DNA of 64,000 nt, taken from assembly GCF_036373705.1 (NCBI RefSeq), contig NC_089851.1:53885312-53949311 (forward strand), read 5' to 3'. The stretch is from Amia ocellicauda. Lineage: Eukaryota > Chordata > Actinopteri > Amiiformes > Amiidae. Position numbers and translations under genes: made by a program. Shown one piece after another: positions 1-9,796 of the stretch. The notes beneath the pieces were generated by a model. That model searched no databases, was not told the DNA's origin, and was given only the letters and a program-made list of their open reading frames with translations. Each line of letters begins with the position of its first letter. The stretch's first letter is position 1.

Positions 1-206
1 TTTATATGTGTAGCAGAGAGGAGCAGAGGACGGTGAAGGAGGGTGCTGGTCCAATGGGAGTTCGAGGATGATAGAACAAGTGCACATGGTGCCGAGGAAT
101 GTTAAGTGGCTGATTGCTGGGGAATGTGAGGGTTTAGAATTCCGGTGATGCTGACCTCTGCAGGGGAGCTTGTGAATTGCGGGATGTGTGGGATACAACA
201 GTGACA
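1..206 (-). mobile_element. Solo LTR, right part (cut by window start)
   Basis: Same sequence as the right-hand part of the LTR at 53402-53865. It ends in GTGACA followed by ATACC, as there. A TATA-like ACATATAAA lies near base 1 on the minus strand. An LTR retrotransposon fossil with no internal coding region beside it. Confidence 0.75.
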
Positions 207-347
207 ATACCACTTGTTATTGTGTGTTTGAGTTTACTTGCATGGATTGTCTATTCATGTCAATATTAAAATTCCAAAGCATAACATTTATTCACAACAT
301 GCTTTAGTGTTAAATGTTTGATATGGCAGCACATATAAAGGTGTATA

Positions 348-920
348 CAGCTCTGGAAAAAATTAAGAGACCAGTGCACAATTATCAGTTTCTCTGGTTT
401 TACTATTTATAGGTATATGTTTTGGTAAAATGAACATTTTTGTTTTATTCTATAAACTGCTGAAAACATTTTTCCCAAATTCCAAATAAAAATATTGTCA
501 TTTAGAGCATTTATTTGCAGAAATTTACAACTGGACAAAATTACAAAAAAGATGCAGTGTTGTCAGACCTCAAATAATGCAAAGAAAATAAGTTCATATT
601 AATTTTTAAACAACATAATACTAATGTTTTAACTTACAAAGTGTTCAGAAATTAATATTTGGTGATTTTCAATCAAAGCATTCATGCGTCTTGGCATGCT
701 CTCCACCAGTCTTTCACATCGCTGTTGGGTGACTTTATGCCACTCCTGGCGCACAAATTCAAGCAACTCGGCTTTGATTGATGGCTTGTGACCATCCATC
801 TTCCATCCATCACATTCCAGAGGTTTTCAATGGGGTTCAGGTCTGGAGATTGGGCTGGCCATAACAGGGTCTTGATCTGGTGGTCCTCCATCCACACCTT
901 GATTGACCTGGCAGTGTGGT
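348..920 (-). mobile_element. Tc1/mariner fragment, copy 1
   Basis: The fragment starts with a terminal repeat, CAGCTCTGGAAAAAATT, preceded by TA, the usual Tc1 target. On the minus strand, 682-897 encodes the C-terminal part of a Tc1 transposase, including the WPAQSPDLNPIENLW block that carries the catalytic glutamate. The reading frame then drifts. A SINE-like sequence interrupts it near 920, inside a GTGTGG motif. No N-terminal half is present. A dead, truncated DNA transposon. Confidence 0.85.
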
Positions 921-1045
921 GGCATGGTGGTTAGCACTGCTGCCTCACCGGTACAGGGGTCTGGGGTTTGAGTCCTGGCTTGGGGGCTTGTCTGTGTGGA
1001 GTTCACATGATCTACCTCTGTGTGGGTTTCCTATGGGCACTTCAG
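915..1045 (+). repeat. tRNA-derived SINE fragment
   Basis: Begins GGTGGCATGGTGGTTAGCAC, which resembles a box A, and carries GGTTTGAGTCC, which resembles a box B. The following GTGTGGAGTTCACATGATCT and GTGTGGGTTTCC match the common fish SINE body. It lies inside the Tc1 fragment, so it is younger than that copy. A second fragment of the same family lies at 50297-50565. Confidence 0.6.
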
Positions 1046-1230
1046 TTACCAGTTCTGTGAGAAGAGTGCAAATCTAAACAAACAAGAAGGTTCTTGAGTT
1101 TCAACTTCACTGCTGCAACTGGTCTGTAATTCTGTGAGGCAAGAATGATAAAAATAAAATCTGTAACCTTTGTAAGGTATGCATATTCCATGTTTTTACT
1201 GGTAATGGATTTTATGTAATTACAGTCACT

Positions 1231-1700
1231 GACTCCCTCAGCTGTGCTTGGGTGGCCTTCTTCTCCTCAGTCCTCATCCTCCTCAATCTCTCTGCAGAAT
1301 TTGACACTGTCGATCACTCCATCCTCCTCTCCTGCCTCGCTGACCTTGGAATCTCTGAACTGCTCTCACCTGGTTCTACTCCTACCTCAGCGACGGGACC
1401 TACCAAGTGACATGGCGAGGTTCCTCATCCACGCCCCAACCTCTCCTCACAGGTGTAACCCAAGGCTCCATTCTGGGTCCCCTCTTGTCCTCTCTCTACA
1501 CTCACTCCCTGGGCCCCCTCATTGCATCCCATGGTTTCTCTTACCATTTTTACACAGATGATGCCCAGATCTTCCTGTCTTTTCCCTCCTCCGACATTCT
1601 CATCCCCTCTTGCATCTCTTCCTGCTTGTCTGCTATCTCTGCCTGGATGCACTCACACCACCTCAAGCTCAACCTCTCCAAATCTTTTTTACATTCCGTT
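1231..1700 (+). mobile_element. L2/CR1-like LINE reverse transcriptase fragment
   Basis: Translated pieces match the palm region of an L2-type non-LTR reverse transcriptase: FDTVDHSILLSCL, then the GVTQGSILGPLL motif, then FYTDDAQIFL. The last replaces the usual YADD with YTDD. Pieces fall in different frames (1244-1561 and 1407-1754), so it is a decayed fragment. The endonuclease domain and 3' tail are absent. The clade assignment rests on motif memory, so L2 against CR1 is not settled. Confidence 0.75.
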
Positions 1701-1797
1701 AATTCCTTTAGAAATCAGGATAAATTGGGTAAAACCAGAAAAGCATCTAATTAATTCTCATTCAGGAGTCAACATAAAAAACAGAAAAGAAACAGAA

Positions 1798-1960
1798 AAC
1801 CATCCTGAGGTTCTGTGACACCGAAGAAGGTTTCCTACTGTTCACAGAGAAAGGGGAGCAATTGCTTGCCCCAGTGGAGGACCTTCTACGGCAGATGGGA
1901 TTGAAGACTGTGGAGGAGATCGAACAGCTTCTCCCTGTAGTAGCAGACATAACTATCCAA
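1798..1960 (+). other. Coding-like segment, unassigned
   Basis: An open stretch of about 55 codons reads FCDTEEGFLLF... and ends ...LLPVVADITIQ just before AAGTAAAA, which could be a splice donor. The composition is protein-like, with acidic and leucine-rich spacing, and unlike the AT-rich surroundings. I recognise no family. It could be a stray exon of a multi-copy fish gene or part of an unrecognised transposon. Confidence 0.25.
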
Positions 1961-4791
1961 AGTAAAAAAAAAATGCAATCAATCTATTGCAATTAGCAAT
2001 GAGGAGTAGCATTTAGTGCTATTGTTTGGCTCCAAACCAGAAGCCTATTGGATGATGTGTTATTTTAAATAAGTATGTATAATATAAAAATAGTAACAGA
2101 CTGATTTGTTTTTTTGTATACACGTATTTTACTGTTTTAGTTTTTAATTTACTTTTTTTTAATTAAGTTAATTACATGCAATTAAATGTGTGTGTATATA
2201 TATGTTTCCAATTTTGTTTACTTTTTAACAAAATTAAAGTGTTCCGAAGCCCAACCCTGCAGCAACACCAGTCTATCACAAGGCAACTCTAATTATCTCT
2301 AATTAAGGACACAAGTCTAACACAGGGTAACTCTAATTCTAATGTTTGTTATATTTCTTTTTGATAATTTTCAAGATAAGAAAATGTACAAACAAATGAT
2401 ATATGCCAATATTCAGTAAATAATTATCCATTAAGTTTAATCTGAGGATTTTTACAGCTTTTCTTCTACCCCCAAAATTCCAACTCCTGTTACAACTTTG
2501 GTAGAAACATAGTATACATACCAGCCAATTAATTCCCTATATTATCCTTATCTAATAGCCTTAGCTTATTTTCCTTAAACACCTTTTTCAAATCGTTTAA
2601 CGTTTCGATTATTTTCAAAAACTACTACTAGTAGCTTACTACTGTTAACAATAACTTACATGTACTTATAGTAACTTACATACTGTAGCATTGGGGGGGC
2701 ATTTTATTGGTTATTATGAATTATTATTTATTATTTTGTTTTGTAAGGATAAGGGTGTCTGCCAAGAGATAAATAATAATAATAATTTAATTATTGAAAC
2801 AGCGATACACAGCAGACCGACACTGTACACACTGCCGGTTTTTCTGCCGCTCACGCTTGGCTGCCTGAAGAGCTGGAGTCTCTGGCCTGCGCCCCCTCCT
2901 CCCCTGTCTGCTGGCCAGGAGCCGTAAGTGTCCATCCTCATTTCTGATGCCAATGTAGTATTTTCAGCGGGGGAAAACAAGTAGCCCACAAATCGTTTGC
3001 TTACTTGCTGCTAGATTTATTGAAGAAAAAAACTAAAAAAACTAAGAAAAAACTAAGCGCCTCTTGCCCAGAAGAAGTTCACACAGTTCCAGGTGTTGCT
3101 CCGCACACGTGGTCACCAACTCTAAAACCCCTGCACACACCCTAATAAACCCCAGCTACCTTACCTAAATTAGCATAACACATTTTTAAATAAATTAAAC
3201 TGAGCACTTTATCTCCGTTGTTACACATACATAGTATTAATAATTATACTGTTCTTACCATATGTAAATCCTGCAATAAATCATTCCCCAGCGTGAAGTA
3301 ATTTTCACAAAACGAAATCCAAATATAAATTTTTGCTAGTCTTTAGATGTGCCCAGCAAATGTAGTCTGTAACTCTAAGTTAAAACTTTAATAACACTCA
3401 TGTATTACAATCAAACTTGAAAAATAGGGCATCCAAAACAGGAATGTCACAAAATGTTGTATCACTATATTAAAATAATATCATATGAAAGCTGTTGGGA
3501 CTGAGGGACGGAAGCTCAGTTCGTTAGCTTTGCCCCTCATATTAGGAATTGGGGGTGCACAAAATGTACTAATTTATGTTTAATCTTAATTGTAAACTAC
3601 TGTAAATAAATGAATAAACATATCAAGATGGCTTCCTTTGATCTACTGGCAGAGGTCTGGTCTCATAGTTCTCAAAGCAACTGTTGATCAATAATGATGA
3701 GGTGACCTCTCCAGCCACAGATTAGCCACAGAAATCTTGAAGGAGATGCTGGGAGTGTCAGAACAGCCTTGCTAAAATTTGCTTGCTTGACAATTAATAC
3801 AATTGGCTCTGTTGACATGTTTTTCAATCATTAATATAAAACATTATACAGTTTATACAAAACATTAATACCGGCTCTTCAAAAAGTTTTACATTTATAT
3901 TTATAAATGTTATTTTGTATACTGGTAAGTTAGCCTTGATTGGTCTTTGTTCACATATTTTTCTTTTTAAGCTGTCAAAAGCAAAATATTCCATACCTCT
4001 GTTTTGGATAGCGTACAGTTGCTAATAATAATACAAACCATACATTTCATTACAATAACACACACACATATATATTAAGGCTGTCAGTCCATTCAAATAT
4101 TTGATCGGTTAATCAATGGGCAATTGCTGATTAATCGGGCACTTATTAAAATAAAAACAACGCTGTAACATTAATGGTAAAATATATATATATAGGAATA
4201 TATATTTAAAAAACACCAAATCATTATAATAAGCAAACTAAATTATAATTGCTACAGCAAATGGGTGCTCACAAATTATACTGTAAACTACACTGCTCTT
4301 GTAAGAAAAGCATTGCATGCAAATGAAACAGAAAACCTTTCCTTGTCTTCAATATTTTCTTACAAATCGAGTTTGAATCCAAAGTTTAGTTTCCCATTAG
4401 CGGCTTGTGACCCTGTAGATTGTGTGCTGATACTGTACACGTGATGTGATCTTTTGCATGATATGCCTTTATAATTTAACTCTAGAAGTGCACGGCTGGT
4501 CAGTTTGACTGATTTAATTTGAATTACTATGTGTTCCTGAATACACTATGGATACCAATTCCTGACTTTTCCTAAATATATGTATTAAATATGCCTACAG
4601 CATTTTAGCTGCATAAACGCAAATAAAGTTTTTTATTTGATCATTATTATACTATAGTTTTGGCTCTTGTAGGTAGTTTGAAATGTCGGTGCTTCTAGTG
4701 TGTACTGTATAATAGCCAGTCATTATAATAGACATTTTTAATTTGTTTAAATCTGCTTGATATATGATCTTTTAAGAACTATACTGTGATG

Positions 4792-4793
<2 letters not shown>
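1961..4793. other. AT-rich non-coding DNA
   Basis: No convincing gene is visible. Open frames at 2691-2927 and 2714-2989 overlap on opposite strands and resemble no family. Around 4078-4140 a segment rich in AATCGATTAAT-like words resembles hAT-derived fish repeats, but I cannot define its ends. Confidence 0.5.

Positions 4794-4829
<36 letters not shown>
4794..4829. repeat. (AT)n microsatellite, copy 1
   Basis: A pure AT dinucleotide tract of 36 bp. Its partner in the duplicated block (58452-58519) is 68 bp. This is the largest difference between the two copies. Confidence 0.95.
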
Positions 4830-4833
<4 letters not shown>

Positions 4834-5499
4834 TACTGTGTCATTTATGTTGTTGTAACTTACCATTACATATAGTGTGCCTTCCAGATGTATGCATACC
4901 CCTGATTCAATGTAACAAAAATAGTTTTAGCAAAGAAAAGAGAACAATGATGTTTTTTGTTTGTTTTTGTTTTGTTTAAATACATGCACACATGAAACAA
5001 TGTAGGACTATCAGTGTTAGATATCGCAAAAATATTAAAGTACAAGTTTTGAACAAATATGCAAATATGTTTTTGCGAAGTACAGTACTGAAACTAGTAT
5101 TGCTTTCATTAATTTCTGCAACAAATGCTGAGTGTACACTTGCATAGATGTGAGTGAAGCCATCTTCTTTTTGCCAATGTACAGCATGGCAGAAGCTGCC
5201 ATAACTAAATATTCCTATACATATTTACACTCTTGATCTTGCTTTTCTCTTTCAAAACTCAAAACTTCACCATGTAGTCTCGCTCCTAAACACCCTTTAT
5301 ATAGCATGCAATTGCATCACGATTTAATCTGTATTCACCTGATTAAATCATGCAATTTCATGCATTCGGATTTCATGAAATCCAACGAAATTGAACACAT
5401 TCGGATTCCATAGAAATTTCATAGTGTATCACAAAGCTCTTTACAAGAAAATATAGTTAATTAAATATTAAAACTACAATTAAGATAGACAATAAAACA

Positions 5500-5800
5500 A
5501 TACAATTATACTATAGTACTTACTACAGTAGTACAACAAATACTGTAGGACACTGTTGTATACCACACTAAACTTTTATACTATGGTATACTGAATAATG
5601 TGTGACATACGATAGTACACTGTTATACTATAGTATACTCTTGTTACGTGATATACTATAGTATCTTGTAATGTACTATAGTGCCTCCTACGGTACTTAG
5701 ACAAATATTGAACTACCCTGTTGTATACTATAGTTTACTGTAGTACCTTGTGATGTACTATAGTACTTAATATATTACATGTACACTGAAACATACTGCT
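5500..5800. repeat. Cluster of TACTATAGTA palindromes (MITE-like)
   Basis: Within 300 bp the palindromic word TACTATAGTA and close variants (TATACTATAGTATA, TACTGTAGTA) occur about ten times on an AT-rich background. Repeated self-complementary words suggest a decayed foldback or MITE, or nested copies of one. It is duplicated intact near 59190-59490. Confidence 0.5.
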
Positions 5801-6600
5801 TACTGTACTTCCACAATGTTTCTCATGGAACTTTAGCATTCTAGTTATAAATAATATCATCATTATTATTATGCTTTTACTTTGTATTGCCTACAGGTCT
5901 TACACATACTAGTACAGACTGTTACCGAGGGTCTGGTGGAGAGAAAATGGCCACCTATTCCTTAAGAAAATCATATTAATAAATATATCTTCACTTCAGA
6001 CATTTGTGACATTGCTATATTTAAAACAATTTATACAAATAACAGAATTAAGATAAAATTGTGGTGCAGTTCCCCTTAAAGTTTAAGCAAAATTTATTTT
6101 AGCAAATACATTGTTTATTCATTACTTGAATCGCTTCACATTACATAAATAAATGAATAAATGTAGTAGTGTTGACATAAAAAAATGTCCATTTGAACAT
6201 GTATTTATGTATTAATGTATTGATTATTTTCACTGTAATTAAACTTTAAAACAAATTCGCAGTGAAAATAATAAATAAATGTTGAAATAAATAAATACAT
6301 GTTCTAATAAATACATGGAGATTTATTTATTATTGTATTTAATTCAAAATCTGTTTATTTATCCATCTATTTATTTCCACATTAATTCATGTATTTATTA
6401 TTTTCTCCATGTATTTATTTTTAATTTTGTCATGGATAGTATGGAGGATAATTTGTGCCAAAATGTAAAAAAAAAAACCAACAATGTATAAATAAATAAA
6501 TAAATATGTAGATAGTAAAGACGTTAATTCCGTTCGGAACTTAAAATGGTGTCCAGACTGTTCCTATTGCACAGACCTCCTGATGTGCCTTGTCCTAATG
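5801..6600. other. AT-rich non-coding DNA
   Basis: Poly(A)-, ATTT- and AAATAAAT-rich sequence. No gene, RNA or defined transposon end is visible. Confidence 0.5.
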
Positions 6601-7150
6601 GATAATTTCTGTAATGGATAATTTAATCGCTGGCTCTATAGAGTTGAACATAAGACAACATACGGACATACGGACATACTCGGTCAGGCGCAATAGTAAA
6701 AACTAATTGGAGCTATTTGCTCCTTAGTGATATACTTTGCTTTTCCAGCTGTAAATATATATAACGCATACATCAGAAATCAACGTGATAACTATATGAA
6801 ACACCAGGTATGCAACTAAATAAGCTTGAGAAGGTAAATGGAAAAATGGAGAGCAGCAGCAATCTAAAGCTACTTAAATGGTTAGATTGTGTTTTAAAGT
6901 ACACAAAATGAAACTTAGAGAATAAACTGTTTACTACTATATTATGATATTAGAAGTATTGATGGTACTACTAATGTAATTAAATTGATACATTTCAATC
7001 AAATAAGTGTAGTTGGTTTATTGAGATTGAAATGGCTTGTTCCTTAAAATATTAGACCACAAGAGGGGGAACTTGACCTTGAATACTCTACTTACCAAAA
7101 CCTTTAAGCAACAATTGTTGTCAACATGTGTCTTCATCTGATTCATATTT
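6600..7150 (+). repeat. Diverged dispersed repeat, arm 1
   Basis: Shares order and many words with 21045-21204 plus 24030-24418. Examples are AATCGCTGGCTCTA, GAACATAAGA, ATATATATAACG, GACCACAAGAGGGGGAACTT and TTCATCTGATT. The two arms lie on opposite sides of the Polinton and are clearly diverged, so this duplication is much older than the long direct repeat. No coding content is seen. Confidence 0.55.
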
Positions 7151-8091
7151 TTATGAGTCTGAAGCCATACATTTCTCGACTCCAAGCACCTGGAAGCCTC
7201 AAAAGTTGGGGGCCAAGCAACGAAGTTGCTGGAACCCTATTGTTATTGTTAGGATTATTATTTTTCCGCAGTATCTTTTCAAAAGCCTATAAAAACCAAC
7301 GCTTGATGAAAACTCATGAAACTTCATACAGTGATAGATGGCTATGTAGTACTATGCCATATTCAATATGGAGGCCATATGTCACATGGTCTGGTGGCCA
7401 TAGTGGCTTAAGTGACACATTTTGGAAAATATACAAAAATCTTCTTCTCCGAAACCGCAGACGGGACAGATGTGAAACTTGGTGTGTGATGTTATGTTAT
7501 GGCCTAAATTCAGATTTGTTCAAAACAAGTCAATAAGTCATATTGTTTGGCAGCCATATTGGATTGGCCAAGAATCTTCAAAGATCTTCATCTCCGAAAT
7601 GGTTGGTCTGATTGATATGAAATTTTGTACACGTGACCTTGGCTAGCTCCTCTATCAGATTTGTTCAAGGCAAGTTGATTGAGAAAACAAAATGGCCGCC
7701 ATGAGCCAATCAAATTTCAGAGATGGTCAAGTTGCAAATAAATGCATATGGTGCAGTATGGAACTATGTTAGAATGTATTGGACTGATTGTTACTTGACA
7801 GAATTGATCCCATAAGCAATGTGGTGGTCACTGGTCATTATTATTATTATTATACTTATTTTTTCTTCTCTTCCACCAGAATATGTTCAAATGCCTATAA
7901 CTTTTGAACCGCAGTCTAAAAAGTCACCAGACTTTGAATGGATGTAGGGGTCTATGGCATGGTCACTAGATCGCAAAATGGCGGCATAATGTCACATGGT
8001 TTGGTAGCCATCTTGATTGTAGTCCAGGCAAAAAATTACAGTTTTCAAACATAGTTTTCTCAGGAACGGGAAAGATATTGTACATATTGCG
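7150..8091. repeat. Dispersed fish repeat flanking the Polinton
   Basis: Contains GAAGTTGCTGGAACCCTATTG followed by GGATTATTATT, then several blocks ending in short words such as GGCCATAT and GGCAGCCATATTGGATTGG. The style is that of a widespread fish intergenic repeat. The open frame at 7126-7536 lies on it and shows no domain, so I do not call a gene. The Polinton inserted at its right end. Confidence 0.4.
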
Positions 8092-8097
8092 CTTATG
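8092..8097. repeat. Left target-site duplication of the Polinton
   Basis: CTTATG directly precedes the element. CTGATG directly follows it at 20257-20262. Six bases is the duplication size known for Polinton integrases; one base differs. Confidence 0.75.
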
Positions 8098-8699
8098 AGT
8101 AGTAATGATGGCACTTTATGTCAAAGTGTCAGGTGGCCCCACCCCTACCCAGAAGCCCCATGGGCTGGGAAGCCCCGCCTTACCCAGAAGCCCCACGGGC
8201 CAGGAAGCCCCTCCTTACCCAGAAGCCCCACGGGCCAGGAAGCCCCTCCTTACCCTGTACCCTTTGATCCTCTCCAGTCAGCCAACTTGTAAGGATACAG
8301 GTTTTACCCTTTGACCCTCTCCTGTCAGCCATCTTGTTTGGATGACCGTAATCTTGTTAGGATGACAGCCATCTTGTTTGGATGACCTCCATCTTGTTAG
8401 GATGACAGGCATTTTGGAAAGGGCACAGGTCATCTTGACAAGTGTTTACTGCCATCTCACCCTGATGGTGTATGTGTGTGTGTGTGTAATGTTTAAGAGT
8501 TTAAACTTATTATTATTTGTGTTAGGTTATGTTTTATGATTAGGTTTGTTATGATAAGTTGTTAGCAAAATAAAATACATTAAAATAAAAAGAGAACAAC
8601 AACATAAAGTTTTAATAAAAAAGTATTTTAAACTGTGTTTAGTGATGTGCGTGTGATGATTTTAGGTTATATATTTTATGATTATTTTTGGGGTGGTAC
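8098..8699 (+). repeat. Left terminal inverted repeat of the Polinton
   Basis: Matches the reverse complement of 19642-20256. It holds two kinds of internal subrepeat. About three 34-bp blocks are built on ACCCAGAAGCCCCACGGGCC (8145-8250). Four to five roughly 20-bp blocks are built on CATCTTGTTTGGATGAC (8310-8410). A (TG)n run and then an AT-rich segment ending in TTTTGGGGTGGTA follow. Confidence 0.9.
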
Positions 8700-8935
8700 A
8701 GTTTTGGAAAAATAAAAGAGAAAGAAAAGGTATAGACATTCAAAATATGAGACTCAGTAAAATATATTTCAATGTCAATATTTTATTGTGACAGCTCTAA
8801 AAATGACAACAAGGCATCAAGTCAGATGTAGACAGTGAGATTAGATACTGACTCGGGTGACCAATGATCCCGCTTCCCCAACACCTACAGCAGCCAGGAA
8901 GAAACAACTGAACTGTACTGCACTAGCTACTCCCT

Positions 8936-9244
8936 CTACTTGTTTTTTGGCCAGGGCAGTGACACTATTCTGTCTAGCACAGTGTAGAAATTGGGTTTGG
9001 TCATGATAGGGATAGTATTTCCAAAAGAACTGTGCAGAACTTTTTGGACAGATGTAAAAGCAGATTCACCAGGATGTGTCTCTTTATACAGCATTCTCTT
9101 GAGCACATTGGGGAGGGACGCCACTGTTTTTTCAACATCAGCAACTAGCGATTTCACATCAGAATTACCAGTATCATACAAATCACCAAAATTGTGAGCT
9201 ATTAGAGTGAGGATGACATCTTCAAACATAGATTCCTCAAACAT
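8936..9244 (-). CDS. Polinton accessory frame, unknown, 102 aa
   Basis: Open frame just inside the left inverted repeat. It reads MFEESMFEDVILTLIAHNFG and ends in a basic PWPKNK. No domain recognised. Alternating hydrophobic residues suggest a small helical protein; no signal peptide or membrane segment is seen. On its upstream side there is a TTTTTTCAG acceptor-like site (about 9282). Polintons and adintoviruses often carry lineage-specific genes at this end. It is duplicated at 62626-62934. Confidence 0.45.
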   Translation of the reverse strand: MFEESMFEDVILTLIAHNFGDLYDTGNSDVKSLVADVEKTVASLPNVLKRMLYKETHPGESAFTSVQKVLHSSFGNTIPIMTKPNFYTVLDRIVSLPWPKNK

Positions 9245-9351
9245 ACGTAAACGTAATTCCAGGGGCCCCGGGGGTTTCTTTCTCTGAAAAAATATATGAA
9301 TTAATATAATGTCTTATTGCACAGAAAAGCAGAGCAGACACAAACAGTATT

Positions 9352-9564
9352 TTATTTATGTTTGTAAAACACTTGATAAGCCTTGTTTTTTATAACCTTC
9401 TCAACTATTTGCATTACTTTCTCATCCACACTTTCTAACAAGTCACTAAACCATCTTGAAGGTAGAGTGCATGTTTCAGAGAAAAGCACGCAGTAAGACA
9501 GCCCGCTACTGTAAAAAGAGGTAAGCAGACAAATAGCACAGTTAACCCCACTCCGAGTGTGCAT
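9352..9564 (-). CDS. Polinton accessory frame, unknown, 70 aa
   Basis: A minus-strand frame upstream of 8936-9244 and in the same direction. It is cysteine-rich at the N-terminal end (CAICLL, SYCVLFSETC), with a helical C-terminal half. No family recognised. It overlaps the start of the plus-strand frame at 9559 by six bases. It is duplicated at 63042-63254. Confidence 0.35.
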   Translation of the reverse strand: MHTRSGVNCAICLLTSFYSSGLSYCVLFSETCTLPSRWFSDLLESVDEKVMQIVEKVIKNKAYQVFYKHK

Positions 9565-9777
9565 AAAGAGATAGACAGGTCAGGTGAACAAATACCCTGT
9601 ACAGGCATTCAGACCTCTGATGATTCTAGGGCCCTGTTGTTTAGTAAAATATGTCACATTTGTTGGCAACTGGTAGAAGATTTACACACAGCTCATAGAA
9701 AAATACATGTTTTGACAAATGTGGTAAAACAAAAAGGGTATAACATCGAGTTTGCTGAATCGTCACACTGTGAGTGA
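9559..9777 (+). CDS. Small Polinton frame with CxxC, 72 aa
   Basis: Contains CHICWQLVEDLHTAHRKIHV, a CxxC followed by an amphipathic helix. It sits directly ahead of the polymerase region on the same strand, 20 bp before the likely polymerase start at 9797. The function is unknown. A zinc-binding or coiled-coil role is only a guess from the CxxC and helix. It is duplicated at 63249-63467. Confidence 0.45.
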   Translation: MHKEIDRSGEQIPCTGIQTSDDSRALLFSKICHICWQLVEDLHTAHRKIHVLTNVVKQKGYNIEFAESSHCE

Positions 9778-9796
9778 AAACCGCAATTAACAAATA

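Noticed and set aside
2691-2989. Overlapping frames on both strands
   Set aside because: Low-complexity composition, no homology recognised and no splice or start context.
7126-7536. 136-residue open frame
   Set aside because: It lies on a dispersed intergenic repeat, shows no recognisable domain and is open by chance.
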